A DNA stretch of 64,000 nt from Thermoleophilaceae bacterium (lineage in GTDB: Bacteria > Actinomycetota > Thermoleophilia > Solirubrobacterales > Thermoleophilaceae): assembly GCA_030447905.1 (NCBI GenBank), contig JAUJNZ010000008.1, positions 44,704-108,703 on the forward strand. Direction: 5' to 3'. Of this stretch, positions 56,440-64,000 are shown piece by piece. Within the stretch, counting starts at the first letter, position 1. Every line of letters starts with the position of its first letter. Both the position numbers and the translations under genes were made by a program. The notes beneath the pieces were generated by a model. It worked only from the letters and a program-made list of their open reading frames with translations. It was not told the origin of the DNA and searched no databases.

Positions 56440-58470
56440 ATGTCCTCTCTGTTATCGGCACGAGACCCGGGGGCTGTAGGAAAGTTGCGGAGGGATCGAT
56501 CGGTGGCCGGGGCGCTCGTGGCGCTGCCCGGAGCGCTCACTCTTTACCTCAGCTTCAGCAGCGGAGGCTTCTTTCCGGACGCGACCGGACTGGCGGTGGT
56601 CGTGGTTTCGCTCGTCCTCGTGGTGCGAATCACGCTGGCCGAGAGACCATTCGCCGGAGTTTCCGGACTCGTCCTCCTCGCCGGGGGGGCGCTGACCCTC
56701 CTCGCGATCTGGACGCTCCTGTCGGCGCTCTGGTCGGGGTCTCCGGCTCGCGCCCTGCTCGAGTTCGACCGGACGCTCCTCTATCTACTCGCCCTCGTCA
56801 CGCTCGCCACCTTGCCCGTCACGGCGCCACGGCTCGAGTGGGCGCTGCGGGCCTTCGCCGGCGCGGTGAGCGTGGTCTGCCTGGCGGGGCTCACGAGCAG
56901 GCTGTTGCCCGACGTCCTGGCTACGGAGCCCTCGGCCCTCGTCGAGCGCCTGAGCTATCCGGTTGATTACTGGAACGCGCTTGGCCTGCTGGCCGCCGTC
57001 GGCGCGATTGCGTGCCTGCACCTGACGAGCGGACCGGGCCAGCCGCGAGCGGTGCGGGCTCTGAGTGCCGGGGCGATTCCGCTGCTCGCGTCCACGCTGC
57101 TCCTTACCTTCTCGCGCGGGGCGATCGCCGTCGCGGTTCTGGGCGCGCTCGTCTACGCGTTACTCGGGCGGCCCTGGGGCCTGCTCAGTACGGCTTTGGC
57201 CGCAGGACCGACCACGGCGCTTGCCCTCGTCCAGACCTACGGGGCCGAGCTGCTCGGCCGCGAGGGTGCCGCGGCCCCCGCTGCTATCGCGCAGGGCCAT
57301 GAGCTCGCGCCGGTCCTCCTTGCATGTGCGCTCGGGGCGGGCCTTCTCCGGCTCGGTCTCGCCCCCGTCGATGAGCTGATCGAGGGCGGTGCCAAGCGCC
57401 AGGCGGCGGCAAACGCGGGCATTCCCCGACGCGCCAAGCTGGCGGGAGGGGCGACGGTCGCGCTCGCTCTGGTCGCTCTCCTCCTGGCGCTCGACGTGCC
57501 CGACCGCGTCGAGCGCCAGTACGCGCGTTTCGTCGCGGGAGACACCCTCGCCACCGCCGACACTCGCGACCGGCTGACGAGCCCCGCCAACAACGGTCGC
57601 CTGGATCATTGGAAGGTCGCAGTCGATGCCTTCAGCGCCGCACCGCTTCGGGGCCAGGGCGCCGGGAGCTACCAGATCCTATGGGCTCGCGACCGGGACT
57701 CGGACTTCAATGTCCTCGACGGCCACTCGCTGTATCTCGAGTCGCTCGCTGAGCTCGGCTTGATCGGCTTGGGCCTGCTCGTCCTCGTGCTGCTGGCCCT
57801 CGGGGGCGCCCTCGCCGTCCGCGCCCGCGGCCGCAACCGCAGCCTCTACGCCGCCGTTCTCGCCGCCGTCCTCGCCTGGGCCGTGCATGCGGGCGTCGAC
57901 TGGCACTGGGAGATGCCGGCGGTCACAACGTGGGTCTTCGCCCTCGGTGGCCTGGCGATCGCGGCGCCTGCGGGGGAGACCGGCCGCGCCCAGGGGCCGG
58001 CACCGCTCTCGCGCATCGTGGCCGCGCTCGGGTGCCTACTGCTCGCGGTCACGCCCGCCCTCGCCGCGCTGTCCCAGCGGGCCCTCGACGAGAGCGTCGC
58101 CGCCTTTCGCCGCGGCGACTGCACCCGCAGCGTCGACGCCGCCATCACGTCGATCTCCTATCTAAGCGTCCGGCCCCAGCCCTTCGAGCTGCTCGCCTAC
58201 TGCGACGTCCGAGCGGGATTCTCGGAGCTCGCGGTCAAGAGCATGCGCAATGCCCTCGCCCGCGACCCGGCGAACTGGGAGTACCACTACGGGCTCGCGC
58301 TCGTGCGGGGCGCGGCCGGGCTCGATCCTCGGCCTCCGGCCGCAGTCGCGCTCGCCCTCAACCCCCTCAGCCCGCTGACGCAGGAGGCGGCCATCGAGCT
58401 CGGAACGGCCGACAGGTCCCCCGAATGGCGAAGGCGGGCCCTGGAGGCCCGCCTTCCGCTCGCGCCTTGA
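56440..58470 (+). CDS. O-antigen ligase-like membrane protein with C-terminal TPR-like region
   Basis: The 676-residue protein has about 12 membrane helices with the Wzy_C signature: NGRLDHWKVAVDAFSAAPLRGQGAGSYQILWA and DGHSLYLESLAELGLIGLGLLVLVLLALGG. After the last helix, residues about 565-676 are helical and TPR-like (ALDESVAAFRRGDCTRSVDAA, VKSMRNALARDPANWEYHYGLALV). ATG 56440 is favoured over a longer frame from 56308. The 241-base gap to the divergent sugar transferase has no recognisable RNA element. Two such ligases in one locus suggest separate polymerase and attachment roles. Confidence 0.83.
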   Translation: MSSLLSARDPGAVGKLRRDRSVAGALVALPGALTLYLSFSSGGFFPDATGLAVVVVSLVLVVRITLAERPFAGVSGLVLLAGGALTLLAIWTLLSALWSGSPARALLEFDRTLLYLLALVTLATLPVTAPRLEWALRAFAGAVSVVCLAGLTSRLLPDVLATEPSALVERLSYPVDYWNALGLLAAVGAIACLHLTSGPGQPRAVRALSAGAIPLLASTLLLTFSRGAIAVAVLGALVYALLGRPWGLLSTALAAGPTTALALVQTYGAELLGREGAAAPAAIAQGHELAPVLLACALGAGLLRLGLAPVDELIEGGAKRQAAANAGIPRRAKLAGGATVALALVALLLALDVPDRVERQYARFVAGDTLATADTRDRLTSPANNGRLDHWKVAVDAFSAAPLRGQGAGSYQILWARDRDSDFNVLDGHSLYLESLAELGLIGLGLLVLVLLALGGALAVRARGRNRSLYAAVLAAVLAWAVHAGVDWHWEMPAVTTWVFALGGLAIAAPAGETGRAQGPAPLSRIVAALGCLLLAVTPALAALSQRALDESVAAFRRGDCTRSVDAAITSISYLSVRPQPFELLAYCDVRAGFSELAVKSMRNALARDPANWEYHYGLALVRGAAGLDPRPPAAVALALNPLSPLTQEAAIELGTADRSPEWRRRALEARLPLAP

Positions 58471-58500
58471 GTCCCCTCGGCCACGCCGAGGCCGGGACTC
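58469..58500 (+). terminator. Hairpin terminator after the O-antigen ligase gene
   Basis: GAGTCCC...GGGACTC with an inner CTCGGC/GCCGAG stem begins within the stop codon of the upstream gene. It also lies 20 bases from the stop of the convergent LPFTG gene. Confidence 0.55.
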
Positions 58501-58519
58501 GGCCCCGACCCGTTCCTAC

Positions 58520-59038
58520 TTACTCGCGGGAGCTCCGACGACGGAGCACGAAGCCCGAGCCGAGCAGGCCGAGACCGCCGATCAGCACCGGAATGGCCGC
58601 GAAGCCCGTGAACGGGAGCTCACCGCCGCCGGTGCCCGAGGACTGCTGCTCCGCCGGCTGGACGTCGGCCGGATCGCTCGGATCGCTCAGAGTGGTCGAC
58701 TCGCTCGAACCGCCGGAGCCGCCGGAATCGCCGGGATTGCTGAAGTACTGCACCTCTGAGGCGTCACCCGAGTCCCCGAGCCCGGAGACGGCCAGGCCGA
58801 CCCCACCGAGTGACATCAGGATGCCCAGCGCCAGAATCATCGTGATCGCGATACGTGACCTCAAGAGAGCTCCTTTCCCGTGGCTGACCCCCGTTCGCTC
58901 CGCGGCGGCCGCCCGCGCACGCGCGCGGGTCTTGGCGCGGTCGAGCGCGAGCCCGTCGAGCGACGGCCGCTCCTCGCGCAGCCACTGGGCCACGGGGAGG
59001 AGGTCATCGGGAAGAGGGCGCTCGCTTCGATCGCTCAT
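58520..59038 (-). CDS. LPFTG-anchored surface protein with cytoplasmic N-terminal domain
   Basis: The 172-residue protein ends in a classical cell-wall sorting signal: LPFTG, a membrane helix (FAAIPVLIGGLGLLGSGFVL) and RRRSSRE. An extracellular Ser/Gly/Asp-rich segment precedes it. Unusually, a second membrane helix (ITMILALGILMSLGGVGLAVSG) lies at about 72-95, after a charged N-terminal region (PDDLLPVAQWLREERPSLDGLALDRAKTRARARA split by its helix) that resembles proteins encoded beside ECF sigma factors. A perfect AGGAGGTG site precedes ATG 59038. It is divergent from the sigma gene (52-base gap). Confidence 0.78.
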   Translation of the reverse strand: MSDRSERPLPDDLLPVAQWLREERPSLDGLALDRAKTRARARAAAAERTGVSHGKGALLRSRIAITMILALGILMSLGGVGLAVSGLGDSGDASEVQYFSNPGDSGGSGGSSESTTLSDPSDPADVQPAEQQSSGTGGGELPFTGFAAIPVLIGGLGLLGSGFVLRRRSSRE

Positions 59039-59090
59039 CACCTCCTTATACGGATGAGCGCCTCCCTTCCTGACCGAGCCTGCGGAAAAC

Positions 59091-59591
59091 ATGCGCGACG
59101 CTGACTTCGAGCGCCTCTACGCCGAGCACGCGGAGCCGCTTTTCGCCTTTCTCGCCTACCGCACCGGCGATCGGGTCCTCGCCGAGGATCTGCTCGCCGA
59201 CACCTTCGAGCGCGTCCTGCGCGCCCGCCGCCGCTTCGACCGCCGCCGGGGCAGCGCCAAGACGTGGATCTACTCGATCGCCCTCAACCTCCTGCGCGAC
59301 CACGCGCGCGGGCGGACGGCCGAGGCGCGTGCGATCGCCGGCGCACGCTCGGGCGCAGTGGCGGGCGGGGAGGAGAGCCCTCCCGACCGGGCGCTCGAGG
59401 GGGTCGAGCACCGCGACACCGTGACGCGAGCTCTGGCCGGCCTCAGCGACGAGGAGCGCGAGGCGATCGCCCTGCGCTTCGGCGGTGACCTGACCGTTCC
59501 CGAGATCGCCCAGGTCACCGGCGAGCGGCTGACCACGGTCGAGGGGCGCGTCTACCGAGCGCTCGGGAAGCTGCGCGATGAGCTCTCCTGA
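59091..59591 (+). CDS. ECF RNA polymerase sigma factor
   Basis: The 166-residue protein has sigma region 2 (FERLYAEHAEPLFAFLAYRTGDRVLAEDLLADTFERVL split around its conserved AEDLLADTFERVL core, RGSAKTWIYSIALNLLRDHAR) and region 4 (LAGLSDEEREAIALRFGGDLTVPEIAQVTG, VEGRVYRALGKLRDEL). It would direct transcription of a small regulon. The divergent LPFTG gene with its cytoplasmic charged domain is the candidate partner or anti-sigma; no zinc-binding anti-sigma motif (HxxxCxxC) is seen in it. Confidence 0.87.
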   Translation: MRDADFERLYAEHAEPLFAFLAYRTGDRVLAEDLLADTFERVLRARRRFDRRRGSAKTWIYSIALNLLRDHARGRTAEARAIAGARSGAVAGGEESPPDRALEGVEHRDTVTRALAGLSDEEREAIALRFGGDLTVPEIAQVTGERLTTVEGRVYRALGKLRDELS

Positions 59592-59958
59592 GCACCGTGG
59601 ACCGGGCCGGAGGGGCCGGCGCTCGCGAGCGCGGCGGTTGCTCGGCTCGCTGATGTACTGGTTCGCGGTGTTGATCATCTCCCTCGCGCTGGTGATCGGG
59701 CTCGTGTTGCTGATCGAATCCCGCGACGAGTCGCAGGTCGAGGGACGAGGCGGCGCCAGCTCGGCGCCGGCCCGGATCGGTGCCCGGTCTGCTCAGGTCG
59801 GGAGCGGCTCCGCCCGCTCGAGCCGCCCGAACACCACGATCCGCTGGGCCGCGCTGTACAGCGGGTGGCAGGCCGTGAGCACTAGCCGGTCGTGGCCGAC
59901 GCGCCGGGTGACCTCGGTGGCGGTGGGCGGCACGATCCTCCGCTTCTCGACTCGGTAG
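59578..59958 (+). CDS. Possible small membrane protein overlapping the sigma-factor stop
   Basis: ATG 59578 lies within the sigma gene and opens a frame with a basic N-terminus (RRGRRSRARRLLG) and a clear membrane helix (WFAVLIISLALVIGLVLLI), followed by a low-complexity tail. The frame then runs antisense into the last 166 bases of the convergent sortase gene, so the true 3' end is doubtful. It may be a small anchor protein coupled to the sigma factor, or the helix may be chance. Confidence 0.35.
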   Translation: MSSPEHRGPGRRGRRSRARRLLGSLMYWFAVLIISLALVIGLVLLIESRDESQVEGRGGASSAPARIGARSAQVGSGSARSSRPNTTIRWAALYSGWQAVSTSRSWPTRRVTSVAVGGTILRFSTR

Positions 59959-60428
59959 ACGAAGCGCCCGTAGGGCATCTCGAGGACGAGCGGCTGACCG
60001 CGCCGCAGCCGATCGATCGTGCGGAAGGGCGCAAGGTAGGTGGTTCGGTGGCCCGCGACGGCGACCGTCCCGCGCTGGCCCGGAAGCGGCGTGTCGGAGT
60101 AGTGGCCGGGACCCTTTCGCAGCGCCGAGGTGCCGACCCCCTGGACCATGACGAAGCTGCGTCGCAAGGTCGGCATCGAGATCCGCCCCAGGGCGCGTCC
60201 GCGCTCAACGCGGTCGGCGAGGCGGGCCGCGGCCGCGGCGAAATCGCCGCCCCCGTCGCCCGCCATGCCGGCGAGCTCTCGCTCGAGGTCCGACTGCCGG
60301 GTCTTGGCGATACCCCAGGAGATCGGCTCTTGCCAGAGGAGGGTTGTCGTCGCGTCGAGGACCAGCAGGGCGCCGCTCACCATCAGCACCGAGGCCACGA
60401 AGCGCAGGGCCGTGCGGACGCGGCGCAT
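59793..60428 (-). CDS. Sortase (class D/E-like)
   Basis: This transpeptidase joins surface proteins to the cell envelope. The 211-residue protein has an N-terminal membrane anchor (FVASVLMVSGALLVLDATTTLL) and the catalytic triad: His in GTVAVAGHRTTYLAPF, Cys in LVLTACHPLY, and Arg in SAAQRIVVFGRL. The LPFTG protein encoded 750 bases away is its likely substrate. Assignment to class D or E is based on length and the TAC motif only. Confidence 0.9.
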   Translation of the reverse strand: MRRVRTALRFVASVLMVSGALLVLDATTTLLWQEPISWGIAKTRQSDLERELAGMAGDGGGDFAAAAARLADRVERGRALGRISMPTLRRSFVMVQGVGTSALRKGPGHYSDTPLPGQRGTVAVAGHRTTYLAPFRTIDRLRRGQPLVLEMPYGRFVYRVEKRRIVPPTATEVTRRVGHDRLVLTACHPLYSAAQRIVVFGRLERAEPLPT

Positions 60429-60589
60429 GGCACCAGTCTAGGTCGAAGTCGTCTCGCGCGAACGCCGTGTCTGCAGGTCCGGTCGACGCCTTCCTCTCAC
60501 CACCGATACCGCGCCGTGGACGCGCGCGGCCCGATGCCGCCAGGGCCGGCGTGGGACCCACCGGAATCGGGTACGATGCACAGGCGCGG

Positions 60590-62059
60590 ATGGCAACGAC
60601 TTGGAAGCAGCCGACGGATCGGCGGGGGGTGGCGAAGCTCAGGGCTTCGCTCGACCGCCTCTCTCGCCGCGAGCGAGTCGCGGCGCTCGCTCTTGCCCTT
60701 CTGGTGGTGCTACTCCTCGCCGCAGGGGTCGGGAGCGCCGTCGGCGGCGGCCTTCCGTTCGGGGACGACGAGGAGGCGCGCGGGCCCGCGGGGGTCCCCT
60801 CCGACTGGGCGAACCTCGAGCCGCTGCTGCCGCTCGCACCGAGCCTCAAGGACATAGCGGCTCTCAAGCGCACCGCGGCGGGAGAAGGCTCAGGCGTGCT
60901 GGCGGCCGAGTCGGACGGCGCCGGGGCACTCCGCCTTCGCGCCCTTCCGGAAGGCGCTAGGACCCTCCGCCGCGCCCGGGTCGCTGGAGAGGGGGCTCCT
61001 GCCGGGCGGCGCCGGCCAGCGGCCCTCCGGGCCCCCACGGACCTACGCGCACCGAGGATCCCCCTGCCCTCGGTGCGACGGATTCTCGCGACCCGCTTGG
61101 GCACGGCTCTGGGCGCCGCGAACGAGCTCCTCGAGATCGTCGAGATAGATCTCCAAAACCTCCCCAACCTTCCGATCGACCTCGACCTCGCCATTCCGCG
61201 CCTCCCCCCTCTCCCGGACACCCCGCTCCCGCCGATCGGTGACCCGGTGATCGATCCGCCCGACCTGCCGGGCGGCAATCCCCTGCCGGGCGGCGATCCC
61301 CTGCCGGGCGGCGGTTCCCTCCCCGGTAGTCCGGGTGCGCCGCCCGCACCCATCAACGTGACGGTCGTCAACTCCCAGGCGGATTCCAGCTTCGACGTCC
61401 TCCTGGTCGCCCGCGGGCGGAGCCTAGTCGAGGCCTATCGCTTCCCCGATCGCGACATCTCCGGGCTCGCCGCCCAGATCAACCTCCGCTCGAGCGTGCT
61501 CGTCGCCGACGTCCTGCGCGACCGCAGGCGCCTCGCGCGCGTGACCGCGGCTCCTCTTCGCTCCGCCGACGCCTCCGCCCCAGGCGCGGGCACCGGTACC
61601 GCCGGCCTTGCCGTGAGCAGCGCGTCGCGGGGCGGGGGCGGCGGGGGGAACGAGGCGGGCCAGGCCAGGCCGGCGAGTGCGACCTCAGGGGCGAACGAGC
61701 GCCCGAGTGCGGACCTCCGCCAGAGCGTTCGTTCCGCCGGCGGATCGGCGGCCGGCCGGGGCAGCTCCCCGACGCGATCGTCTTCGCCGAGCTCTTCCTC
61801 GCCGCGCTCCGGCGCCGCGAATGCGCCCCGCCGCCGGGCGCGGCGAGCTGGTCGGTCAGGCGCGTCGCCGCGCACGAGCCCCAAGCCTCCCCGTCTGCGG
61901 TCGTCGCGGGGAGCCGGCCACAGCCGCGGTCAGCGCTCGCAAAAGCCGCGCAAGGCCAGGAAGCTCAAGGCGAACAAGCAGGACCAGAAGGAGAGGAAAC
62001 CCAAGAAGGGCAAGCGAGGCCAGGGTGGCGATGACGATGAAGAGGGAGACGACGACTAG
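60590..62059 (+). CDS. Proline-rich single-pass membrane protein, paralogue A
   Basis: The 489-residue protein has a charged N-terminus (ASLDRLSRRERVAALALA), one membrane helix, then LPFGDDEEARG and a long extracellular part. That part has a leucine/isoleucine-proline segment (LPNLPIDLDLAIPRLPPLPDTPLPPIGDPV), glycine-proline repeats and a small conserved-looking fold (INVTVVNSQADSSFDVLLVARGRSLVEAYRFP). It ends in a basic Ser/Arg-rich tail and a final acidic GDDDEEGDDD. No family is recognised. The gene at 62234 encodes a relative with the same layout. The nearby sortase and LPFTG gene suggest a surface role. Confidence 0.65.
   Translation: MATTWKQPTDRRGVAKLRASLDRLSRRERVAALALALLVVLLLAAGVGSAVGGGLPFGDDEEARGPAGVPSDWANLEPLLPLAPSLKDIAALKRTAAGEGSGVLAAESDGAGALRLRALPEGARTLRRARVAGEGAPAGRRRPAALRAPTDLRAPRIPLPSVRRILATRLGTALGAANELLEIVEIDLQNLPNLPIDLDLAIPRLPPLPDTPLPPIGDPVIDPPDLPGGNPLPGGDPLPGGGSLPGSPGAPPAPINVTVVNSQADSSFDVLLVARGRSLVEAYRFPDRDISGLAAQINLRSSVLVADVLRDRRRLARVTAAPLRSADASAPGAGTGTAGLAVSSASRGGGGGGNEAGQARPASATSGANERPSADLRQSVRSAGGSAAGRGSSPTRSSSPSSSSPRSGAANAPRRRARRAGRSGASPRTSPKPPRLRSSRGAGHSRGQRSQKPRKARKLKANKQDQKERKPKKGKRGQGGDDDEEGDDD
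61265..61318 (+). repeat. Three tandem 18-bp repeats (Leu-Pro-Gly-Gly-Xaa-Pro)
   Basis: Three copies of CTGCCGGGCGGCGATCCC with small changes encode LPGGNP, LPGGDP and LPGGGS in the overlapping proline-rich protein. Confidence 0.75.
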
Positions 62060-62233
62060 CTCTCGTTTCCTTCCGCCGCCAAGTGGCTGGCCAGGGCGCT
62101 AGGTTGAGGTAAGAAGCTCGTCGGACGCGGGTGCTCGGGCAGCGTGGGAGCGGCCTGAGAGCCATCGACGGCTCGGTTTCTCGCGGGGGGTGAGTCAACC
62201 CCTCTCAAAGTCGGCTACCCTCGCCGATCGGGG

Positions 62234-63619
62234 ATGCTGAAACGCTTGAAGCAGTCGGTGGAGGACCACCCCGCCGCCGAAGCGAGTCCGCGGTCTACCT
62301 CCGACCGCCGCGGCGGGCAAGTCATCGTCGCCCTCAGCGCCCTCTCGGCCTTCTTTCTCATCGCCGCCCTGGCGGGCGCTCTGGGCGTCGGGTTCCCTTT
62401 CGGCGATCGCGACGAGCCGGCAAAGAGGGATGAACCTCGCGCAGCACTTCCGCCAGAATGGCGTGACCTTCGGCCGCTGCGCCCTCTGTTCCCGGAGGGC
62501 GAGGGATCGGGCGTCGCCTCGGATCGGGCGCGCGATCCGTCGAGGCCGCGGCCGGCCAGGGGACCTGTTACCAACCTTCTACCCCGCGCCGCCCGCCCGC
62601 GTGCTGCATCCCGGCCCCGGCTACGCGTCGGCCCGCCGCGGCGAGCGAGGCCGCTGGCGGCCGCCGCTACGCGCCCTCGACCGGTGCCCAGGCTCGTGCC
62701 TGCCCGGGCCCTTGGGCTCGACTTGAGGGTAAGTCTGCCAAGCCTTGTCGGCTTGGTCGACCTCGACGTTACTCGGCTGTTCGACTTTCTGTTCGCAGGC
62801 GGAGGCCTTGCCCTCGACATCGACTTCGACCTGGGCTTCGAGCTCCCCGACATCGATCTCCTTCCGGGCTTCGAGCTGTCCCCGATCGACATTCCCGTCG
62901 ATCCTCCGCTGCCGGTTGATGTCCCCGACCTTCCCCGGCCGACCCGCCCGCTTCCGCCCGCACAACCGCTGGTCTCCACCGATGCACCGCCCGCCCGCCT
63001 GCCTCGCGTGGGCCGACCTCTCGGAGCCGCCACTCTCGGGACCCCGCCCGGGACCGCCGCGCGGACTGCCGAAACCAAGGTGGCGTCCGAGGCGGAGGCA
63101 TCGCCAGCTTCCTCCGTCCTCCCCGGGGTCGAGCCTTACCTTCGCCGTCGCCTTAGCCGGACGGCGAGGCCGAGCTCGGATGCCGCCCGGCGGAGATCGT
63201 CGCCCGGGTCCGAGTCGGGCGACCGCGCGCGCCGCCCTTCGAAACGGGAAGGGGAGCGCTCGGGCGACTCGGCCGAAGAGATTGCGAGCTCCGGCTCGGC
63301 GACCCCGGAGCGGCGCTCCGCATCAGACGGCCCGCTCGAGGTGCCGGCGGAGGTTCGAGCCGGATCCCGCTCCTCCCGTGACCGCCGCGACGCCCGGCGA
63401 GCCGCCGGCGATCGCGCGACGGAGTGCCAGCGCCCCCCGAGGGACAGAGAAGACGGAGAGGACGACCACCAGAGCTGCGAGCAGGGCGAGCGAGACTCCG
63501 AGCGCAGGCAGAAGCGCAGGGACGACCAGGAGCGGCGGGAGGACGACGCCCGCGGTCGCGAGGACGACGCCCGCGGTCGCGAGGAGGATGACGCGCGCAC
63601 CGATCGCCGCGGCGGCTAG
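62234..63619 (+). CDS. Proline-rich single-pass membrane protein, paralogue B
   Basis: The 461-residue protein mirrors its upstream neighbour: a short cytoplasmic N-terminus, a membrane helix (VALSALSAFFLIAALAGALGVG), then FPFGDRDEP and PPEWRDLRPLRPLFPEGEGSG, matching LPFGDDEE and PSDWANLEPLLPLAP in paralogue A. A segment of Leu/Asp/Pro repeats follows (FELPDIDLLPGFELSPIDIPVD). The C-terminal 170 residues are almost wholly charged (Arg, Asp, Glu, Ser) with a duplicated DDARGRE unit. No known domain. Its composition suggests a disordered, stalk-like surface protein. Confidence 0.62.
   Translation: MLKRLKQSVEDHPAAEASPRSTSDRRGGQVIVALSALSAFFLIAALAGALGVGFPFGDRDEPAKRDEPRAALPPEWRDLRPLRPLFPEGEGSGVASDRARDPSRPRPARGPVTNLLPRAARPRAASRPRLRVGPPRRARPLAAAATRPRPVPRLVPARALGLDLRVSLPSLVGLVDLDVTRLFDFLFAGGGLALDIDFDLGFELPDIDLLPGFELSPIDIPVDPPLPVDVPDLPRPTRPLPPAQPLVSTDAPPARLPRVGRPLGAATLGTPPGTAARTAETKVASEAEASPASSVLPGVEPYLRRRLSRTARPSSDAARRRSSPGSESGDRARRPSKREGERSGDSAEEIASSGSATPERRSASDGPLEVPAEVRAGSRSSRDRRDARRAAGDRATECQRPPRDREDGEDDHQSCEQGERDSERRQKRRDDQERREDDARGREDDARGREEDDARTDRRGG
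63539..63580 (+). repeat. Two tandem 21-bp repeats (Glu-Asp-Asp-Ala-Arg-Gly-Arg)
   Basis: Two identical copies of a 21-base unit starting GAGGACGACGCCCGC encode the repeated EDDARGR near the end of paralogue B. Confidence 0.75.
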
Positions 63620-63721
63620 GGCAGTCGCCCGAGCCTGAACCGGTCGTCGGTTCCGGCGGGTAATCTACCTCGCCTTCGCCGGCGTGACAGCGCCGCACAT
63701 AGTCAGGAGTCCTTCCAGGCC

Positions 63722-64000
63722 ATGGCCAAGCAGATGTCTCCGCTGCCCGACGCCAAGACAGTCCGGGCCAACCCGAGCGCCGCCGAGCTCAAAGACCTTG
63801 CCGCGGCCATGCCGAACGCGCGCCGTACGCGCTACGGGAACCTGAACGTCCATACCCGGGTGCTCGCTCGCTCCAAGGCATCGACGTTCATCCTCGTCGA
63901 CGACCACGCGGAGAGCTCGCAGCAGGCCATCTCACGCGAGGAGGGTCACCGCATCGCCGAGCTCCAGGACGACTACGTCGCCGGCCGCGACATGCTCATC
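63722..64000 (+). CDS. Probable ATP-type phosphoenolpyruvate carboxykinase, N-terminal part (cut by the window end)
   Basis: The frame opens at ATG 63722 and stays open for 93 codons to the window edge. Residues KTVRANPSAAELKDLAAAMPNARRTRYGNLNVHTRVLARS (split at about PNA) and the following TFILVDDHAE, ISREEGHRIAELQDDYVAGRDMLI recall the N-terminus of a divergent group of ATP-dependent PEP carboxykinases in actinobacteria. This match is from memory and the catalytic part is not in the window, so it is tentative. Its composition differs sharply from the low-complexity gene before it, which supports a real start here. Confidence 0.5.
   Translation, partial: MAKQMSPLPDAKTVRANPSAAELKDLAAAMPNARRTRYGNLNVHTRVLARSKASTFILVDDHAESSQQAISREEGHRIAELQDDYVAGRDMLI

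Overview
The window is high-GC DNA with actinobacterial features: a CGAAC-N4-GTTCG type LexA box, a c-di-AMP riboswitch in front of an M23 cell-wall hydrolase, and a sortase with an LPFTG substrate. Gene content and protein style suggest Actinomycetota, probably the class Thermoleophilia (Solirubrobacterales or Gaiellales). That placement is inference. Only one tRNA and the RNase P RNA were found, with no CRISPR array, insertion sequence or phage.

Layout. 1-5.2 kb: riboswitch-controlled M23 endopeptidase, tRNA-Leu(GAG), lexA with its SOS box, and rnpB. 5.4-15.2 kb: nitrogen assimilation (gltB, gltD, glnA) with a membrane cytochrome c, an AhpD-like protein and an HxlR regulator. 15.2-21.2 kb: a DUF255 thioredoxin-fold protein, acyl-CoA synthetase, acyl-CoA dehydrogenase, SCP2-like protein and a Nei/Fpg glycosylase. 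21.3-23.4 kb: wreckage of a hybrid histidine kinase and a FemAB-like gene. 23.4-28.6 kb: two convergent operons, each built round an ATP-grasp ligase, with a 2OG dioxygenase, a 6PGDH-like dehydrogenase and an RraA-like protein. 28.7-33.0 kb: a malate-CoA ligase type pair, a malyl-CoA lyase type enzyme, a ferredoxin-like protein and a divergent MaoC hydratase.

33-58.5 kb is a large exopolysaccharide locus. It holds two FemAB-like acyltransferases, four glycosyltransferases, an AlgD-like GDP-mannose dehydrogenase, a polysaccharide deacetylase, an asparagine-synthase-type amidotransferase, two related secreted lyase-like proteins, a flippase, two O-antigen ligase/polymerase proteins, a BY-kinase, its PHP-type phosphatase and an initiating sugar transferase. 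Its most distinctive member is a single polypeptide joining a GT4 glycosyltransferase to a glucuronyl C5-epimerase domain. Together these predict a uronic-acid polymer that is epimerised and perhaps amidated. 58.5-63.6 kb is a surface-protein island (LPFTG protein, ECF sigma factor, sortase, two paralogous proline-rich proteins). The window ends inside a gene resembling ATP-type PEP carboxykinase.

Several genes carry single-base frameshifts, some in homopolymers (lexA, DUF255, a membrane protein, FemAB-like, a methyltransferase). Sequence error and real decay cannot be separated from this window alone.
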